DNA of 64,000 nucleotides from Lophius americanus (GCA_037951165.1 JBBDHG010000030.1:765001-829000), one strand, 5' to 3'. Shown: positions 9,601-18,510, numbered from the stretch's first letter. A program made the numbers and translations. The notes: generated from the sequence alone by a model not told the origin.

Positions 9601-11391
9601 GTATTAGTTTTAAGTAAAAAAGTATAGTAGTAAAGTAAAAAGTATTTATTTGCGTATTTAATTTAATTTATGAATTTAATATCTAAATCTAAAACTCAAA
9701 ATTTACGAATCATTTGGTTAAAGCATGTTTTTAAACAGTTAAAAAAGAAATCAGTCTGATAAAATATAGTTTCATAAAGTCCTAGACTTTAATAAACAAA
9801 AATCAACCCAACTAATAGAATAGCACTTCCTCAACAGTCATGGTTAAGGCCTCCTCCTTGGTGCCCTTTGACCTGTAGCGTCCCCTAGGGCTCCATCCCT
9901 TGCCCATCCCTTGCCCATCACTCTTTAGCATAAATACATTCTGCCACAGAGTATATTATAAATATGTTAAGTCACATTTTTTGTTAAGAAATAGAGACTC
10001 CAAAGTGCTCGGCCAAACAATTGAGCAGGACATTAAAGGGTTGATGATAACACATTTTATTTATAGGGAGATTTTCATACTCAGAGATGCTTTTCTTGTC
10101 TATTGAGCTGCAGCTTATTTTTCTGAAAGAATGGGTCACTAGAAAATATAAGGAAAAGGGTTTGTTATTTTTCCTGTAGCCAAAGCTAAGCCAACAAAGT
10201 ATTCAAATGAAGAAGAATGTCAGGTTATCAGTCTGTGAGCTCATGCAAGTCCACCTCTGAATGTCTCTTGTCAAAGTCTGGACTGACAAGACCCAGACCC
10301 TGTGATGTCAGAGACAGATCCCTGTGACGTCAGAGACAGATCCCTGTGACGTCAGAGACAGATCCCTGTGACGTCAGAGACAGATCCCTGTGACGTCAGA
10401 GACAGATCCCTGTGACGTCAGAGACAGATCCCTGTGACGTCAGAGACAGATCCCTGTGACGTCAGAGATAGATCCCTGTGACGTCAGAGACAGATCCCTG
10501 TGACGTCAGAGACAGATCCCTGTGACGTCAGAGACAGATCCCTGTGACGTCAGAGACAGATCCCTGTGACGTCAGAGACAGATCCCTGTGACGTCAGAGA
10601 CAGATCCCTGTGACGTCAGAGACAGATCCCTGTGACGTCAGAGATAGATCCCTGTGACGTCAGAGACAGATCCCTGTGACGTCAGAGACAGATCCCTGTG
10701 ACGTCAGAGACAGATCTCCAGCTATCACATGACTTTGGTTGCAGATGTTGCTGCTTAGGGAGGAAGATCTATTTCAGGGACTGAGAAGAACCAGGAGCCT
10801 CAGTCTTGTTAAGTGTGTCTGTACCTGTCTGTAGTTAAGTCCTGAGCTCCGTGCTGTGATGTCCTCCCTCCGTTTCTCTGTCTGTCTCTGTTCTCATGCT
10901 GATGTTTGTTCTGCTCTCACTTGCTCTCTGCTGCCGTTCTGTTGCTGCTGTGTTTTGGCCTCAGGCATTGGCAGGGTGAACTTTGGAGCTTTCCTTGGTA
11001 GGTGTGCAGTCCGTCTCTTCATCTCCTCACTCCCCCCATCCCTGTATCTGTTCCCACCACATGTTTTAATGATGGTTTCTGTGTGTCTTATTGATTTGGC
11101 CGACAGGTCTCCACGGCCTGGTGTCTTGTCGTTCATCCATCCGTTTGTGACTGGATTTATCCTGCATCTTTTCATCTCTTGCCTTTCTCGGCTTATCTTC
11201 CATTCTCCGGTGCAACCTAAACCTAACCTGTCCTTCTCCTGTTTGTTCTCCCAGACTTGTCCTTCATAACCACCTGGACTTTCCTGTGGAAGGTGTCCGC
11301 CATCACGTTGGTCAGCTGTCTTCCTCTCTACATCATCAAATACCTGAAGCGCAAGTTTTCACCTACCAACTACTCCAAGCTCTCCTCGTGA
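492..11391 (+). CDS. atp9b: ATP9B, P4-ATPase, C-terminal part (12 exons)
   Basis: The spliced exons (492-662, 1372-1470, 1598-1687, 1986-2130, 3160-3224, 3549-3704, 3958-4022, 6558-6666, 6791-6848, 9178-9381, 10965-10997, 11255-11391) total 1332 bp, an open frame of 443 codons plus TGA. Visible residues 60-65 are the P-domain motif MLTGDK; residues 169-177 are the hinge motif GDGGNDVSM. From residue ~243 the protein is mostly hydrophobic, matching the last membrane helices. Family knowledge: ATP9A/ATP9B are Neo1-related P4-ATPases of the trans-Golgi and endosomes that act without a CDC50 subunit. Human ATP9B is about 1147 residues, so roughly 60% (actuator domain, DKTGT phosphorylation site) lies upstream of the window. 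ATP9B is preferred to ATP9A because of the [11 protein letters not shown] microexon and the adjacent NFATC1, although ATP9A-NFATC2 is a paralogous pair. No frame breaks. Confidence 0.95.
663..1371 (+). other. ATP9B intron with a LINE-tail-like fragment
   Basis: Mostly unrecognised AT-rich intron. Positions 970-1070 resemble a dispersed repeat tail also present at 21414-21500 and 41280-41335: a phrase around catttggatcaaatctcaaa followed by a (TTA)n run. Acceptor ctcag at 1371. Confidence 0.6.
1372..1470 (+). CDS. atp9b: ATP9B exon B (P-domain TGDK motif)
   Basis: 33 codons, phase 0 both ends, donor gtatgc at 1471. It starts [16 protein letters not shown]. The TGDK loop belongs to the HAD-like P domain and contacts the phosphorylated Asp and Mg-ATP in P-type ATPases. 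Confidence 0.96.
1598..1687 (+). CDS. atp9b: ATP9B exon C
   Basis: 30 codons ([16 protein letters not shown] to ISGDSLE), phase 0 both ends, acceptor gcag at 1597 and donor gtactg at 1688. P-domain segment continuing directly from exon B. Confidence 0.95.
1688..1985 (+). other. ATP9B intron
   Basis: 298-bp intron with canonical gt at 1688 and cag at 1985. I see nothing else in it. Confidence 0.8.
1986..2130 (+). CDS. atp9b: ATP9B exon D (ends at a GC donor)
   Basis: 48 codons plus one base, [16 protein letters not shown] to RTCAI plus the first base of Gly169. It includes the conserved CRCSPTQKA segment of the P domain. The only donor that keeps the GDGGND motif in frame is GC (gcaagt) at 2131, so the exon ends ATAG/gcaagt. 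Confidence 0.94.
2131..2136 (+). other. Non-canonical GC splice donor
   Basis: The intron begins gcaagt. Joining base 2130 to 3160 rebuilds Gly-Asp-Gly-Gly-Asn-Asp exactly, and no nearby GT does. The rest of the donor matches the strong U2 consensus, as is usual in GC-AG introns. Confidence 0.88.
2352..3013 (+). mobile_element. Degenerate Tc1-like DNA transposon in ATP9B intron
   Basis: The left end reads as a decayed terminal repeat (ctgatcagccatgagattgt) and the right end as its approximate complement (taatattaaggctgagcag). In between lie decayed segments of a Tc1-family transposase in the right order (for example around 2530-2650 and 2740-2990), with stops, frameshifts and internal deletions. 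It is much shorter than an autonomous 1.3-1.6 kb Tc1 element. Related fragments occur at 12313-12485, 21051-22290 and 58870-59249. It cannot encode an active transposase. Confidence 0.8.
3160..3224 (+). CDS. atp9b: ATP9B exon E (GDGGND hinge motif)
   Basis: 65 bp; with the last base of exon D it encodes [20 protein letters not shown] plus GK. The acceptor ggcag ends at 3159, donor gtataa at 3225. GDGxNDxxM is the Mg-coordinating P-domain hinge motif of P-type ATPases. Confidence 0.96.
3225..3548 (+). other. ATP9B intron
   Basis: 324-bp intron, gt at 3225 and acag at 3548. No recognisable element. Both strands stay open over short stretches here, but those frames are not gene-like. Confidence 0.75.
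3549..3704 (+). CDS. atp9b: ATP9B exon F
   Basis: 52 codons, phase 0 both ends, from [16 protein letters not shown] to [10 protein letters not shown]. The [10 protein letters not shown] and GRNSYKRS segments are near-invariant in P4-ATPases and lead from the P domain into the third membrane helix. Donor gtaaag at 3705. Confidence 0.96.
3958..4022 (+). CDS. atp9b: ATP9B exon G (membrane segment)
   Basis: 21 codons plus two bases, [21 protein letters not shown] then Gly264 split with exon H. Strongly hydrophobic, one transmembrane helix. Acceptor tccag at 3957, donor gtatgt at 4023. The preceding 253-bp intron (3705-3957) holds nothing recognisable. Confidence 0.95.
4023..6557 (+). other. ATP9B intron, 2.5 kb
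   Basis: AT-rich, with a short AT/AAT-rich tract at about 5625-5690. I found no exon, RNA or clear transposon. Acceptor gtgcag at 6557. Confidence 0.7.
6558..6666 (+). CDS. atp9b: ATP9B exon H
   Basis: 109 bp completing Gly264 and adding 36 codons: [19 protein letters not shown] then [18 protein letters not shown] membrane helix followed by the conserved lumenal/cytosolic loop of P4-ATPases. Donor gtactg at 6667. Confidence 0.96.
6791..6848 (+). CDS. atp9b: ATP9B exon I
   Basis: 58 bp, [19 protein letters not shown] plus the first base of Gly320. Acceptor ttcag at 6790, donor gtaagg at 6849. Start of another membrane helix. Confidence 0.95.
6849..9177 (+). other. ATP9B intron, 2.3 kb
   Basis: No recognised element. 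Positions 7744-8190 stay open for 148 codons on the + strand, with an overlapping 102-codon frame on the other strand (7782-8090). Neither resembles a known protein and I treat them as chance. Acceptor acag at 9177. Confidence 0.65.
9178..9381 (+). CDS. atp9b: ATP9B exon J (membrane helices)
   Basis: 204 bp completing Gly320 and encoding 67 codons from [15 protein letters not shown] to LAFLNEYF plus one base. Contains [14 protein letters not shown] and HWLMVVAE, two hydrophobic helices of the ATP9 family. Donor gtaggt at 9382. Confidence 0.96.
9590..10075 (+). repeat. Mosaic repeat with fossil LINE RT motif, copy R1
   Basis: Shares ordered phrases with copies at 33105-33310 (+), 36225-36470 (-), 41345-41565 (+) and 44035-44290 (-): a decayed PQGS-LGP-LLF stretch (here about 9880-9940), then a tail with aaatagagactc, ccaaacaattgagcag and ttaaagggtt. 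Sits in the ATP9B intron. Confidence 0.65.
10295..10716. repeat. 22-bp minisatellite of CRE palindromes, 19 units
   Basis: Nineteen head-to-tail units of 22 bp. Eighteen carry a perfect TGACGTCA palindrome, at 10325 and every 22 bp to 10699; the first unit has TGATGTCA at 10303. The array is almost perfectly homogeneous. The only differences I see among the 18 are a C-to-T change after the palindrome in the units at 10457 and 10633. TGACGTCA is the full consensus site for CREB/ATF factors. It lies in the ATP9B intron, ending 248 bp before the microexon. Binding is inferred, not shown. Confidence 0.97.
10965..10997 (+). CDS. atp9b: ATP9B exon K, 33-bp microexon
   Basis: Acceptor ctcag ends at 10964, donor gtaggt at 10998. 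It contributes [11 protein letters not shown] and starts and ends in the same phase, so skipping it keeps the frame and changes the product by 11 residues. Human ATP9B, as I recall, has isoforms differing by 11 residues here, and ATP9A lacks this segment, which supports the ATP9B call. Confidence 0.9.
11255..11391 (+). CDS. atp9b: ATP9B last coding exon L
   Basis: 137 bp: completes Asp399, then [16 protein letters not shown] to [14 protein letters not shown] and TGA at 11389-11391. Last membrane helix plus the short basic cytosolic tail typical of ATP9 proteins. Acceptor cccag at 11254. Confidence 0.96.
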
Positions 11392-12312
11392 TCTTAAGCC
11401 TGGACGACTGCTGCTGCTTGTTTTTGTACTTTCATGTAGCTCTGAGCTTTTATCAGCACTTTTATACTCACTGATCTTAAAGCTGTGACCTGTGGAGGAC
11501 ATGGAACCACTGGAACAAATGAACATGAAAATAAAATAACTGCAATACCTTGACTTGAGAAAAAAAAAAACCAAAGCACACAAAGAAAAGACTCTATCAA
11601 GATGGCCTCATAGAAGAAGAGCAAGGGGGCTGTCGATGACACAACTGAGAAATCATTTACTTGGAAGAAGGCCAACCTGCCTTGTTTTGCTTCTCAGCAT
11701 TTAGAAGATATCAGCTCCAAGTGTTATTTTCTAAGGCTGTGACACGTTTTCCTCAGTGTTTCAACTTTTATACGTGGAGTTTTTTAAGTGTTTTTTATTC
11801 TACAGCTGCCCGCATGCATCAGCGACCATTGTTTTGCTGCTTCAAGGGATGCAAATGTATGTTAATGTTTTTGTTATAACTCAAGCCTTGTACTGCATTT
11901 AACGCGCATCACAACAATAAGACGACATTCGCAAAGAAAATGCTGGAACCTCCTCAAAACTGACTTGATCTCCTCCTCCGCCCCCTGAAACCTGCACTTC
12001 ACCACAGCGTGTTCAGTGTACTGCTGACGTATTCGGCCTTGATTGTACTGCATCCTTCTACATGTCTGATGTCTGTCTGCGGCCTGCTGTGCCTTATCAA
12101 TCTACTGGAGCGCCTCTCTCGGCGTCTGATGTTCAGCAGTCAGAGGTTCCAGTCAGCATCAGGTCGCCTCTGCAACGACAGCTAAATCTCCGGGGTCACA
12201 GGTCATGCTTCGCTTCTTCTTCTTTACACCCACGGGTGATGACTACTCCAAAATTCAATATGAGAGATGTAGACTCCTTTACTCAGCCCAAGATTGAATA
12301 TGGCCTCTTCAT
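11392..12312 (+). other. ATP9B 3' UTR and downstream sequence
   Basis: Directly follows the stop codon. A polyadenylation signal lies at 11530-11535, with a genomic A run at about 11560-11570. Transcription could extend further: another AATAAA lies at 13467-13472. No other gene seen. Confidence 0.6.
11530..11535 (+). other. Polyadenylation signal AATAAA (ATP9B)
   Basis: AATAAA 139 bp after the TGA, with a plausible cleavage zone 15-30 bp downstream. It gives a short 3' UTR of about 160 nt. Confidence 0.55.
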
Positions 12313-12485
12313 TTTTACATCAGTCAGCCAAAACATTGAAACCACCGCCTAACAGTTCTGTGATGAAGTGTCTTCTGACACCTCTTTATAAGAGCCAGCA
12401 TTGACTGTTTGGGATCAGACAGCATGGATTAGCTGTCAATCCCTACGACCATCAGTGAGCTATGGGCCCCCATGATCCCGTCATA
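12313..12485 (-). mobile_element. Tc1-like transposon end fragment
   Basis: Begins with a decayed terminal repeat (cagccaaaacattgaaacca) and continues with reverse-complement transposase sequence from the same family as 2352-3013. Only one end is present. Confidence 0.65.
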
Positions 12486-15075
12486 TGTGTTAATTTCTTG
12501 ATGTTTTAATATGGCATGGGACTTTTACATGCACTGCTGGAGTTTCAAGCTATGATATATATGATATGATATTTCCTGTTTCAAACACAAGTTCAGGACT
12601 AAATATTCCCCTGCTGTCTAGTACATCCCACCCACTGACAGGTTACAATGGTAACTAGATAATCTGTTCCCTAATCTGAAATCAACTGTCTGTAGTTATA
12701 TTGTTATGACTGGTCAATGTATATGGACTATCGGGCACCTGATTTCAGGCTTTTCCAATTTTCAAAATAAAGCCCCCAAAACCCTTCTGAAATCATCCAA
12801 CGCAACCAGGTTGGTTGCTGAAATATTGTCCTCATAGGTTGTTTTGCTAATTAATACTATTTGTCAATCGTTTCTAGATGCTGGAGATCCAAACTGCACA
12901 TTTCTAACATTCAACTTTGGGCTTCTCAACATCTCTTGGTTCTTGTTGCAGGAAATCAGACTATGAGTCATTCCTCTGATGGTAAACTCTCAGAGAAGGA
13001 TTGTGAATCCTCTCGGAGCCTCTGTGTGACGCCCGCCCGTAAAAGACACTCAGGAGGAATGAGTTTTATCATCCCTCCCTGTTGTTCAGTGTTGAGGACG
13101 TTTATGAACTCATAGTACAGAGGAAGGACTTCTAAATGCAGAGGTCAGTAAACAGGAAGTGTTAAAGCCATGTTTATCAGTCAGGTTGTTGCTCTCAGCT
13201 GACGCATACCTGAGTTATATAACTTGATTGTATGAATTTGTTCAGATAACCGTACTGTAAAATATGGCTATGCTGTGTGAGAAGACAGAGACCAGGAAAA
13301 GAGTTGCTTTGTCTGAATGACAGAAGCGGAATTCCTGGTCTAGATTGAGGAGCGGTTCCAGATGTTGACTGTCTTCTCTCTGCGTGATGTTCTATAAAAA
13401 TGTCTTTGTTTTATTTTTTTCTCTATTTACGTCTATTATTTATAATATTGTTATTGGTTGATGAATAATAAAGAGAAACAGATTCGAGAATAGCTTCTGC
13501 GTGTCAGATGTTCTATCTCTGACTCATTGTGCAGTTCCTTGTGTGACCACTAGATGGAGACTCAACCCCAGACAGAGATCTAGACCCGCAGAAACATCAA
13601 AACTACGTAAGGAGCGCTGGGCCCGATATCCTAAGTAATCTATTGATGTTAATGAAATCTCTACATACAACGCAGAAACAGTCAAGCAGTAACGAAGATA
13701 AATACTGAGCATTAAAATGAAATTGTCAGTGAGGGGAAATAAGTTGGCCTGTTACTATGAATGAATTCCAGACACTGGCCTTCAAACTAAACAAAAATGC
13801 CAATATGGATCCAGACCCATTTCAGTGAAATTACATTTGATGTTCTCCACTCAGTGTCAGAAATGTGCATTTTTATACACAGCGGATGATTAAGTAAGAC
13901 CTTTTTTCTTTTTTTTTTACCTCGTTTGTAATTAAATCAGCGGACAAATTTTTGTTAAGGAAATTCCTTTTGTATTCACAATTCCAAAAACATATATCAA
14001 ACTGAGGGCGCACATAAACTGAAAACTGAACATCCTGCTTAATCCACTGACGGCCTTTCTGTCCCTCATGCACTTTTGGCAGTTGAGACCCGGTTTAATG
14101 GTAACATCTGAAAAACATTAATAATGTAGTGAATTACGGATTCACATCACATTTCTCATTGACTTTTCACAACTGTGAGAGGCCACACGTGTCAGACATG
14201 ATGGACAGATGTGAAGCCTGGTCACTCTGAACATCACCTCTATAGCTCTAAGACAAACTCTGCTGGATGGAGGTAGTGGAGATCTTTTTTGACCATAAGT
14301 GCAACAACATAATATCTGAAAGTAATCATGTCCCAGGAGCTGACTGCACTGGGAAACAAGCCTTCCAGCATGTCAGCGTGGAGAAAATTCTGGACTGAAC
14401 AGAACAAACTGCATTCCTAGCAAAGTGAACAAGATTCACAATAAAATCATTTACAGCTTCTACCCATGAATGTAATTGCTTTTAAAACCCATGAAGAAGT
14501 CCCACCAGAAAGCTCTTTCTGTGGTGATGAAAATTAATCCCTGACTCAGCTATTTTTTAAATGCCACTTCAAGACGATTTTGGACCAGGATCTCTCTAAA
14601 TTATGCACACCTTTGATGTATTGCTTAACATTAATGGAGAAATACTCTTGTTCCCACTTAATAACACTGTTGGTTGGTCACCTGGAAGAGGTTGAAGGGT
14701 TGAGCAAAAGTGAATATCAAAAATCAAACTTCAAATTCTCAAATAATGATTTAAATATATTTTTCTAATTCTCCCAGTTTGAGGGATAGAAATATAACAG
14801 TGAAAATGATCTTGCTCATAGTGGAGGAGCTGCGTAGCTTTATGTATGATTTTCATTTAAGCCAGAAAAGCTGTGAGTCAAGATAGAAGCCAAAAAAATT
14901 AAAGTAAACTAAACTCACTAAAAATGAGTTTACTGAGAGAAGTAGAAGTCGGAACACTGAGTTCCTGTTGCGTGTTTGTGAGTCATGATATTTCATACGG
15001 TGGTGCTGATTATGTGAATCAGACTGTGGTTCTATTATTAGTAGTAATGTGAAGCATCAACTCTTCATTGAATTC
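12486..15075. other. Intergenic, nothing recognised
   Basis: About 2.6 kb of AT-rich sequence. Apart from the AATAAA at 13467 and short homopolymers I see no gene, RNA or repeat I can name. Confidence 0.6.
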
Positions 15076-15165
15076 TTCTTCTTCTTCTTCGTCTTTTGGC
15101 TTTCAGGTTTCGCCACAGCGGATCATCTGGGTCACCAATCCTCCTGCGTTGTACAATCCCACAGA
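15076..15165 (-). mobile_element. RTE-like LINE 3' tail fragment
   Basis: A (CTT)n run, i.e. (GAA)n on the minus strand, followed by a segment with ttcgccacagcggatcatct. This matches the end of the LINE at 56440-57043 in opposite orientation. Confidence 0.65.
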
Positions 15166-15251
15166 TTGAAGTCCTCAGAAAGAATGTGAAGTTAGAACAG
15201 TGTTCTTCAGAAAAAGAAGCTCCTCCCAGTGAGTAAAATATGAAGTATTAA

Positions 15252-15545
15252 AGTAAAATAGGACATATTCACGATAGAGCTCCTGGACTTCATTCATATA
15301 CACCGAATTTGAAGTAGATTGGTGCTTGGGTTGAGAAATAATGGCTCACAAACTTTTGGAGATTAAGATCACCCTGCTGTTGGGAGATTAGCTCCCGAAC
15401 TTTCCCAAAATCGATCCAGTTCTTACTCGCACTAAAGTCTATGTGGCTATAAAATTTGAAGATGATCCATGAACTGTTTTTGAGTTATTGTGTTAACACG
15501 ATTGATCTGCGGTGGCGGGAATGGAAACTCCATAATGTCCCCAAA
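15252..15545 (-). repeat. Satellite-like repeat family, locus S1
   Basis: Reverse-complement copy of the family at 17814-18510, 19195-19530, 28310-28830 and 39510-41035. Shared phrases read on the minus strand: gttcatggatcatcttcaaa, cacatagactttagtgcgag, and a ctccaggagctctatc-type end. Confidence 0.75.
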
Positions 15546-15559
15546 GTTTCATGGATGTA

Positions 15560-15800
15560 GTTATGGCTTCATCTTTTTTAGGACATTTCATTTTCTTATT
15601 TACAATTCTGAGAATAAAGTAGGAATTCTGACTTTTGTAACTGGGTATTTTTAATTACAATTCTTTGAACAAAGTCAGAATTATGTAAAATAAAAATAAA
15701 AAGTCAGAATTCTGACTTACTTTACAAAGTAAAACTCAGTGGAGTTCTTTTTTTTTATTGCCCAGCAGGGAATCTGAGAATAAAGTCACAAGTCCGACTC
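15560..15800. repeat. AT-rich repeat with gtcagaattctgac palindromes
   Basis: Repeated phrases of the type ctgagaataaagtc and gtcagaatt. AAGTCAGAATTCTGACTT at 15701-15718 is a perfect 18-bp palindrome. Looks like a decayed hairpin-forming dispersed repeat. Confidence 0.6.
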
Positions 15801-16620
15801 AATCTAAATGTGGCTTCCTCGTTCATAAGAATTCATTTGCACATCCATTTTCTGGAGGAGGGTTTTCTTCTCTGCCGTAACTCTAAAGGTGAGTTTAACA
15901 TTTGGACGTGTTTAGGATTTTGGGCCGTCTCCAGTTTGGAGGTCAGTCATGATACAATGTGCAGCTTAAACCAGTGTGATATGAGGACACTGACGTCACG
16001 ACCTTGTGTGCAGCAGTCACACACACAAAGCTTAAAAATATGATAAATATAGATTTGATACATAAATACGTTTATTGGTCGAATGTGTCAGTAAATCTTG
16101 CATTTACCGGCACGTCCTGTTTTCAAACTACCCAATCATCAGAATGAATGTAAAGACTGACAGACATGTAGAGAAGAACCTCCTGGAAGGGAAACAGTTA
16201 GAAAACCGTTTTTGAACAGCTTTACTGTAATCACAGACGGTGTTTTTAAACGAGAGCAGCATGGAGGAAAATCTAATGTGTACAGTAAAAACAGAGATGT
16301 CTCACTCTGCAATCACAGCCAGTCGTTCTGAAAACAATGTGTTATCAATTTCTCCTGCAGAGGAGGAAGTTCTTTGTGACCCAGGGATGAATGTGATGGT
16401 CTGATGGCTCCAGCATGTGAAGAGATTTCTCTTTCATCACTCAGGAGTAGCACATCCACAGCAGGGGGAGGAAAGCTTCTCTTTAGGTTTTATGTCGCTG
16501 TTGGTGATTTCAAAAAGCTGCTGCCCTTCATGTCCTACAAAGGATCTTTGATTGAAACCATTAAGCTAATGTTACTAATGTTTTTCACCTAGAAACAGAT
16601 TTCAGCTCTGATAATGTAAC
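15801..16620. other. Intergenic, nothing recognised
   Basis: No gene or nameable repeat seen in this 820-bp stretch. Confidence 0.55.
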
Positions 16621-16624
16621 AGTC

Positions 16625-16790
16625 TTGACGTTTGGGCCCGTTTTTGGCTGAATTTTGTCATTTTAACCTCAGATCCTGTAATATGACAATAATTGACTGT
16701 GAAAAGCAGATTTACCATTGCGGCATGTTCAGGACAAAAATCTTCCCATTGACATTTCTCGTCACACTGACATCAGAGAAAGTACGTAAG
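16625..16790 (+). repeat. Dispersed repeat family Q, copy 1
   Basis: Shares phrases in the same order with 29905-30205 and 59530-59800: a 'gataat/tcactgtg' stretch, 'ttcaggacaa(a/g)aat', 'ttcccattga', and 'catcagagaaa'. Family not identified. Confidence 0.5.
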
Positions 16791-16794
16791 CTCT

Positions 16795-16845
16795 AAAGGC
16801 CATGCATTATAAATTAAATGTATTATTATTATTATTATATACGAG
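16795..16845 (+). repeat. LINE-tail fragment with (ATT)n
   Basis: The phrase gcattataaattaaatgt followed by (ATT)n also ends the longer copy at 41130-41335. Probably the 3' tip of the same retroelement. Confidence 0.5.
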
Positions 16846-16979
16846 CCTCTACGTAAACAGGAAATAATCCCCCACCAAAAAGGCCGACACAGTACTGCTG
16901 TGGAGTTTAATTTTCTAATCTGCCTGAAAGATAATCTCGAAATGAACACAAAACAGCAGCCAATAGTTATTTGACACAA

Positions 16980-17254
16980 ATAATGTTTGTTTACAAATTA
17001 AAACGTTCAGTAAAACAATAACCAACCAGCAGGGGGCGCAGCCAATACCTGATGAGAGATTAGATGCTGCGACCCCCTGCCTTCACCGCCGTATGATTGA
17101 CACCACCTGTAACCGAAGAAACTCCGGTCAACGCATAAGACAGGTTTGATCGTTCAGCCCGTCAGTGTGGTCCTTGTCTTCTGAAAGAACCCGGAATCAG
17201 GCTTCTCCCTAGTTTGGGATTATTTTTATATTCAGTGCACAATGCTAGATTTAA
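16980..17254. other. Intergenic, nothing recognised
   Basis: No gene or clear repeat, though it contains a gcagggggcgcag patch near 17029. Confidence 0.5.
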
Positions 17255-17785
17255 AAAAAAAAAAGCGTTTGTTTTTGTCACAACAACGGTAGTAATAAGT
17301 GTAATAAGTATCCAGCTGGTACAAATGAGAGTCTTCCTGCTCCTGTCCGACAGAAACTGTAGAAAAACATGAACTTGGTGGTATTTCTATCAAATTTGAT
17401 TCAGTAGTTATCAAAGAGTTTCTGAGCAAATGAATTGATTATTTCATGTTTTTCTGTAATATAATGATGATATAGCCTTAAAATCCTAAGTGAAACCAAT
17501 ATGTGGAGTGAGATGGTCTGCTGTGGCGAACTCTAAGGGGCTGATGAAGACGAAGAAAAAGATGGAGGAGAAGTAAAAGACGAAGGAGGAAAAAAAAGGG
17601 GGGGAGAAGAGGAAAATCAGGTGAGGAATTATCGGTATTTCTTGTCTTTAATCAAAGTTTACTCAGACATAATAATAATACATTTAAGTAACAGGTTCAA
17701 TGTAACCGACACTGAAAATCAATCATTCTAGGTATTACCTGTCCGTAGACACCAAGGTTATGCAAATAAACCGGATGGTTGTTGA
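17255..17785 (+). repeat. Paired dispersed repeat P, copy 1
   Basis: Collinear with 47080-47490 in NFATC1 intron 2. Shared phrases in order: acatgaact...gtggtatttctatca, gcagtagttat-type, tttctgagcaaatg, then after a gap gacaccaaggttatgcaaat. In this copy the gap holds an RTE-like LINE tail (about 17518-17575). Confidence 0.7.
17518..17575 (+). mobile_element. RTE-like LINE tail inside repeat P
   Basis: Reads ctgctgtggcgaactctaag, then a GA-rich run. This resembles the 3' tips at 56960-57043 (+) and 15076-15165 (-). Confidence 0.5.
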
Positions 17786-17813
17786 TTCCATAATATTTCC
17801 AACTTTTCAGCGA

Positions 17814-18510
17814 TATTATAGAATCATCACTGCAGATCCTTCATGTCAGCGCAATAACTACTGGATTGATTTAAGGAAAGAGCGGTTGTATAGTTCAAAC
17901 ACTAGAGGGAGTTTTATCTTAAAACAGTTCCATGTCGTAATTTCTCAACGGTCCAATTTAGCCCAAACATGGTGAATATCGATCAACTCAAAACTTTCTT
18001 GTTCGTGACATATTCTATTCACTAGAGCTTTTTTTTCTCTTTTTTCACGAAAACTATTTCATGGATCATTTTCAAATATACCCACATAGACCTTAGTCCG
18101 AGGAAGAACTGGAATGATTTTGAGAAATATCAGTTACATGTTTCTGACACTAGGGGAAGCTTTCTCAAACACTGATCAATCTGATGGGGACCATATTTTG
18201 TGCATATGAATCAACATGAGATCTATCTTGTTGGATATATATTGTGTTTTACTCTGAAAACTTATACTTATACTCAAACTTTATGTTTTGTGCACTAGTG
18301 GGACCTCTTCTTTTTTTTAAACAATATAACCGTTTTTTGGACATAACTTCTTAAACATTGGTCAAATTTAGTCCAAGTTTGGTTCACAGGAATCAACTCG
18401 AGGAGATCTGATATTATATCGTACTCGCTTTGGACATAACTTTACATGTAATTTCGAAAAGTTCAATCAGGGGGATTGCTTGTACAAAGAGGGGGATTCG
18501 GGACTTTTTG
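17814..18510 (+). repeat. Satellite-like repeat family, locus S2
   Basis: Starts near gatattatagaatcatcac, followed by cagatccttcatgt. It contains tttcatggatcattttcaaa, cacatagaccttagtccgag and ctaggggaagcttt, and ends near tcagggggattgcttgtaca. The same ends occur, reversed, at 28310-28830. Internal units of a few hundred bp repeat imperfectly. Confidence 0.75.

Noticed and set aside
10295..10716. Regularly spaced repeats resembling a CRISPR array
   Set aside because: Units are contiguous 22-mers with no spacers, in a vertebrate intron; it is a minisatellite.
10856..11269. 137-codon frame spanning the microexon
   Set aside because: Reads through intron sequence in a different frame from the ATP9B microexon.
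492..11391. ATP9A as the identity of the first gene
   Set aside because: The [11 protein letters not shown] microexon and the NFATC1 neighbour fit ATP9B better; ATP9A is normally next to NFATC2. Not proven without alignment.
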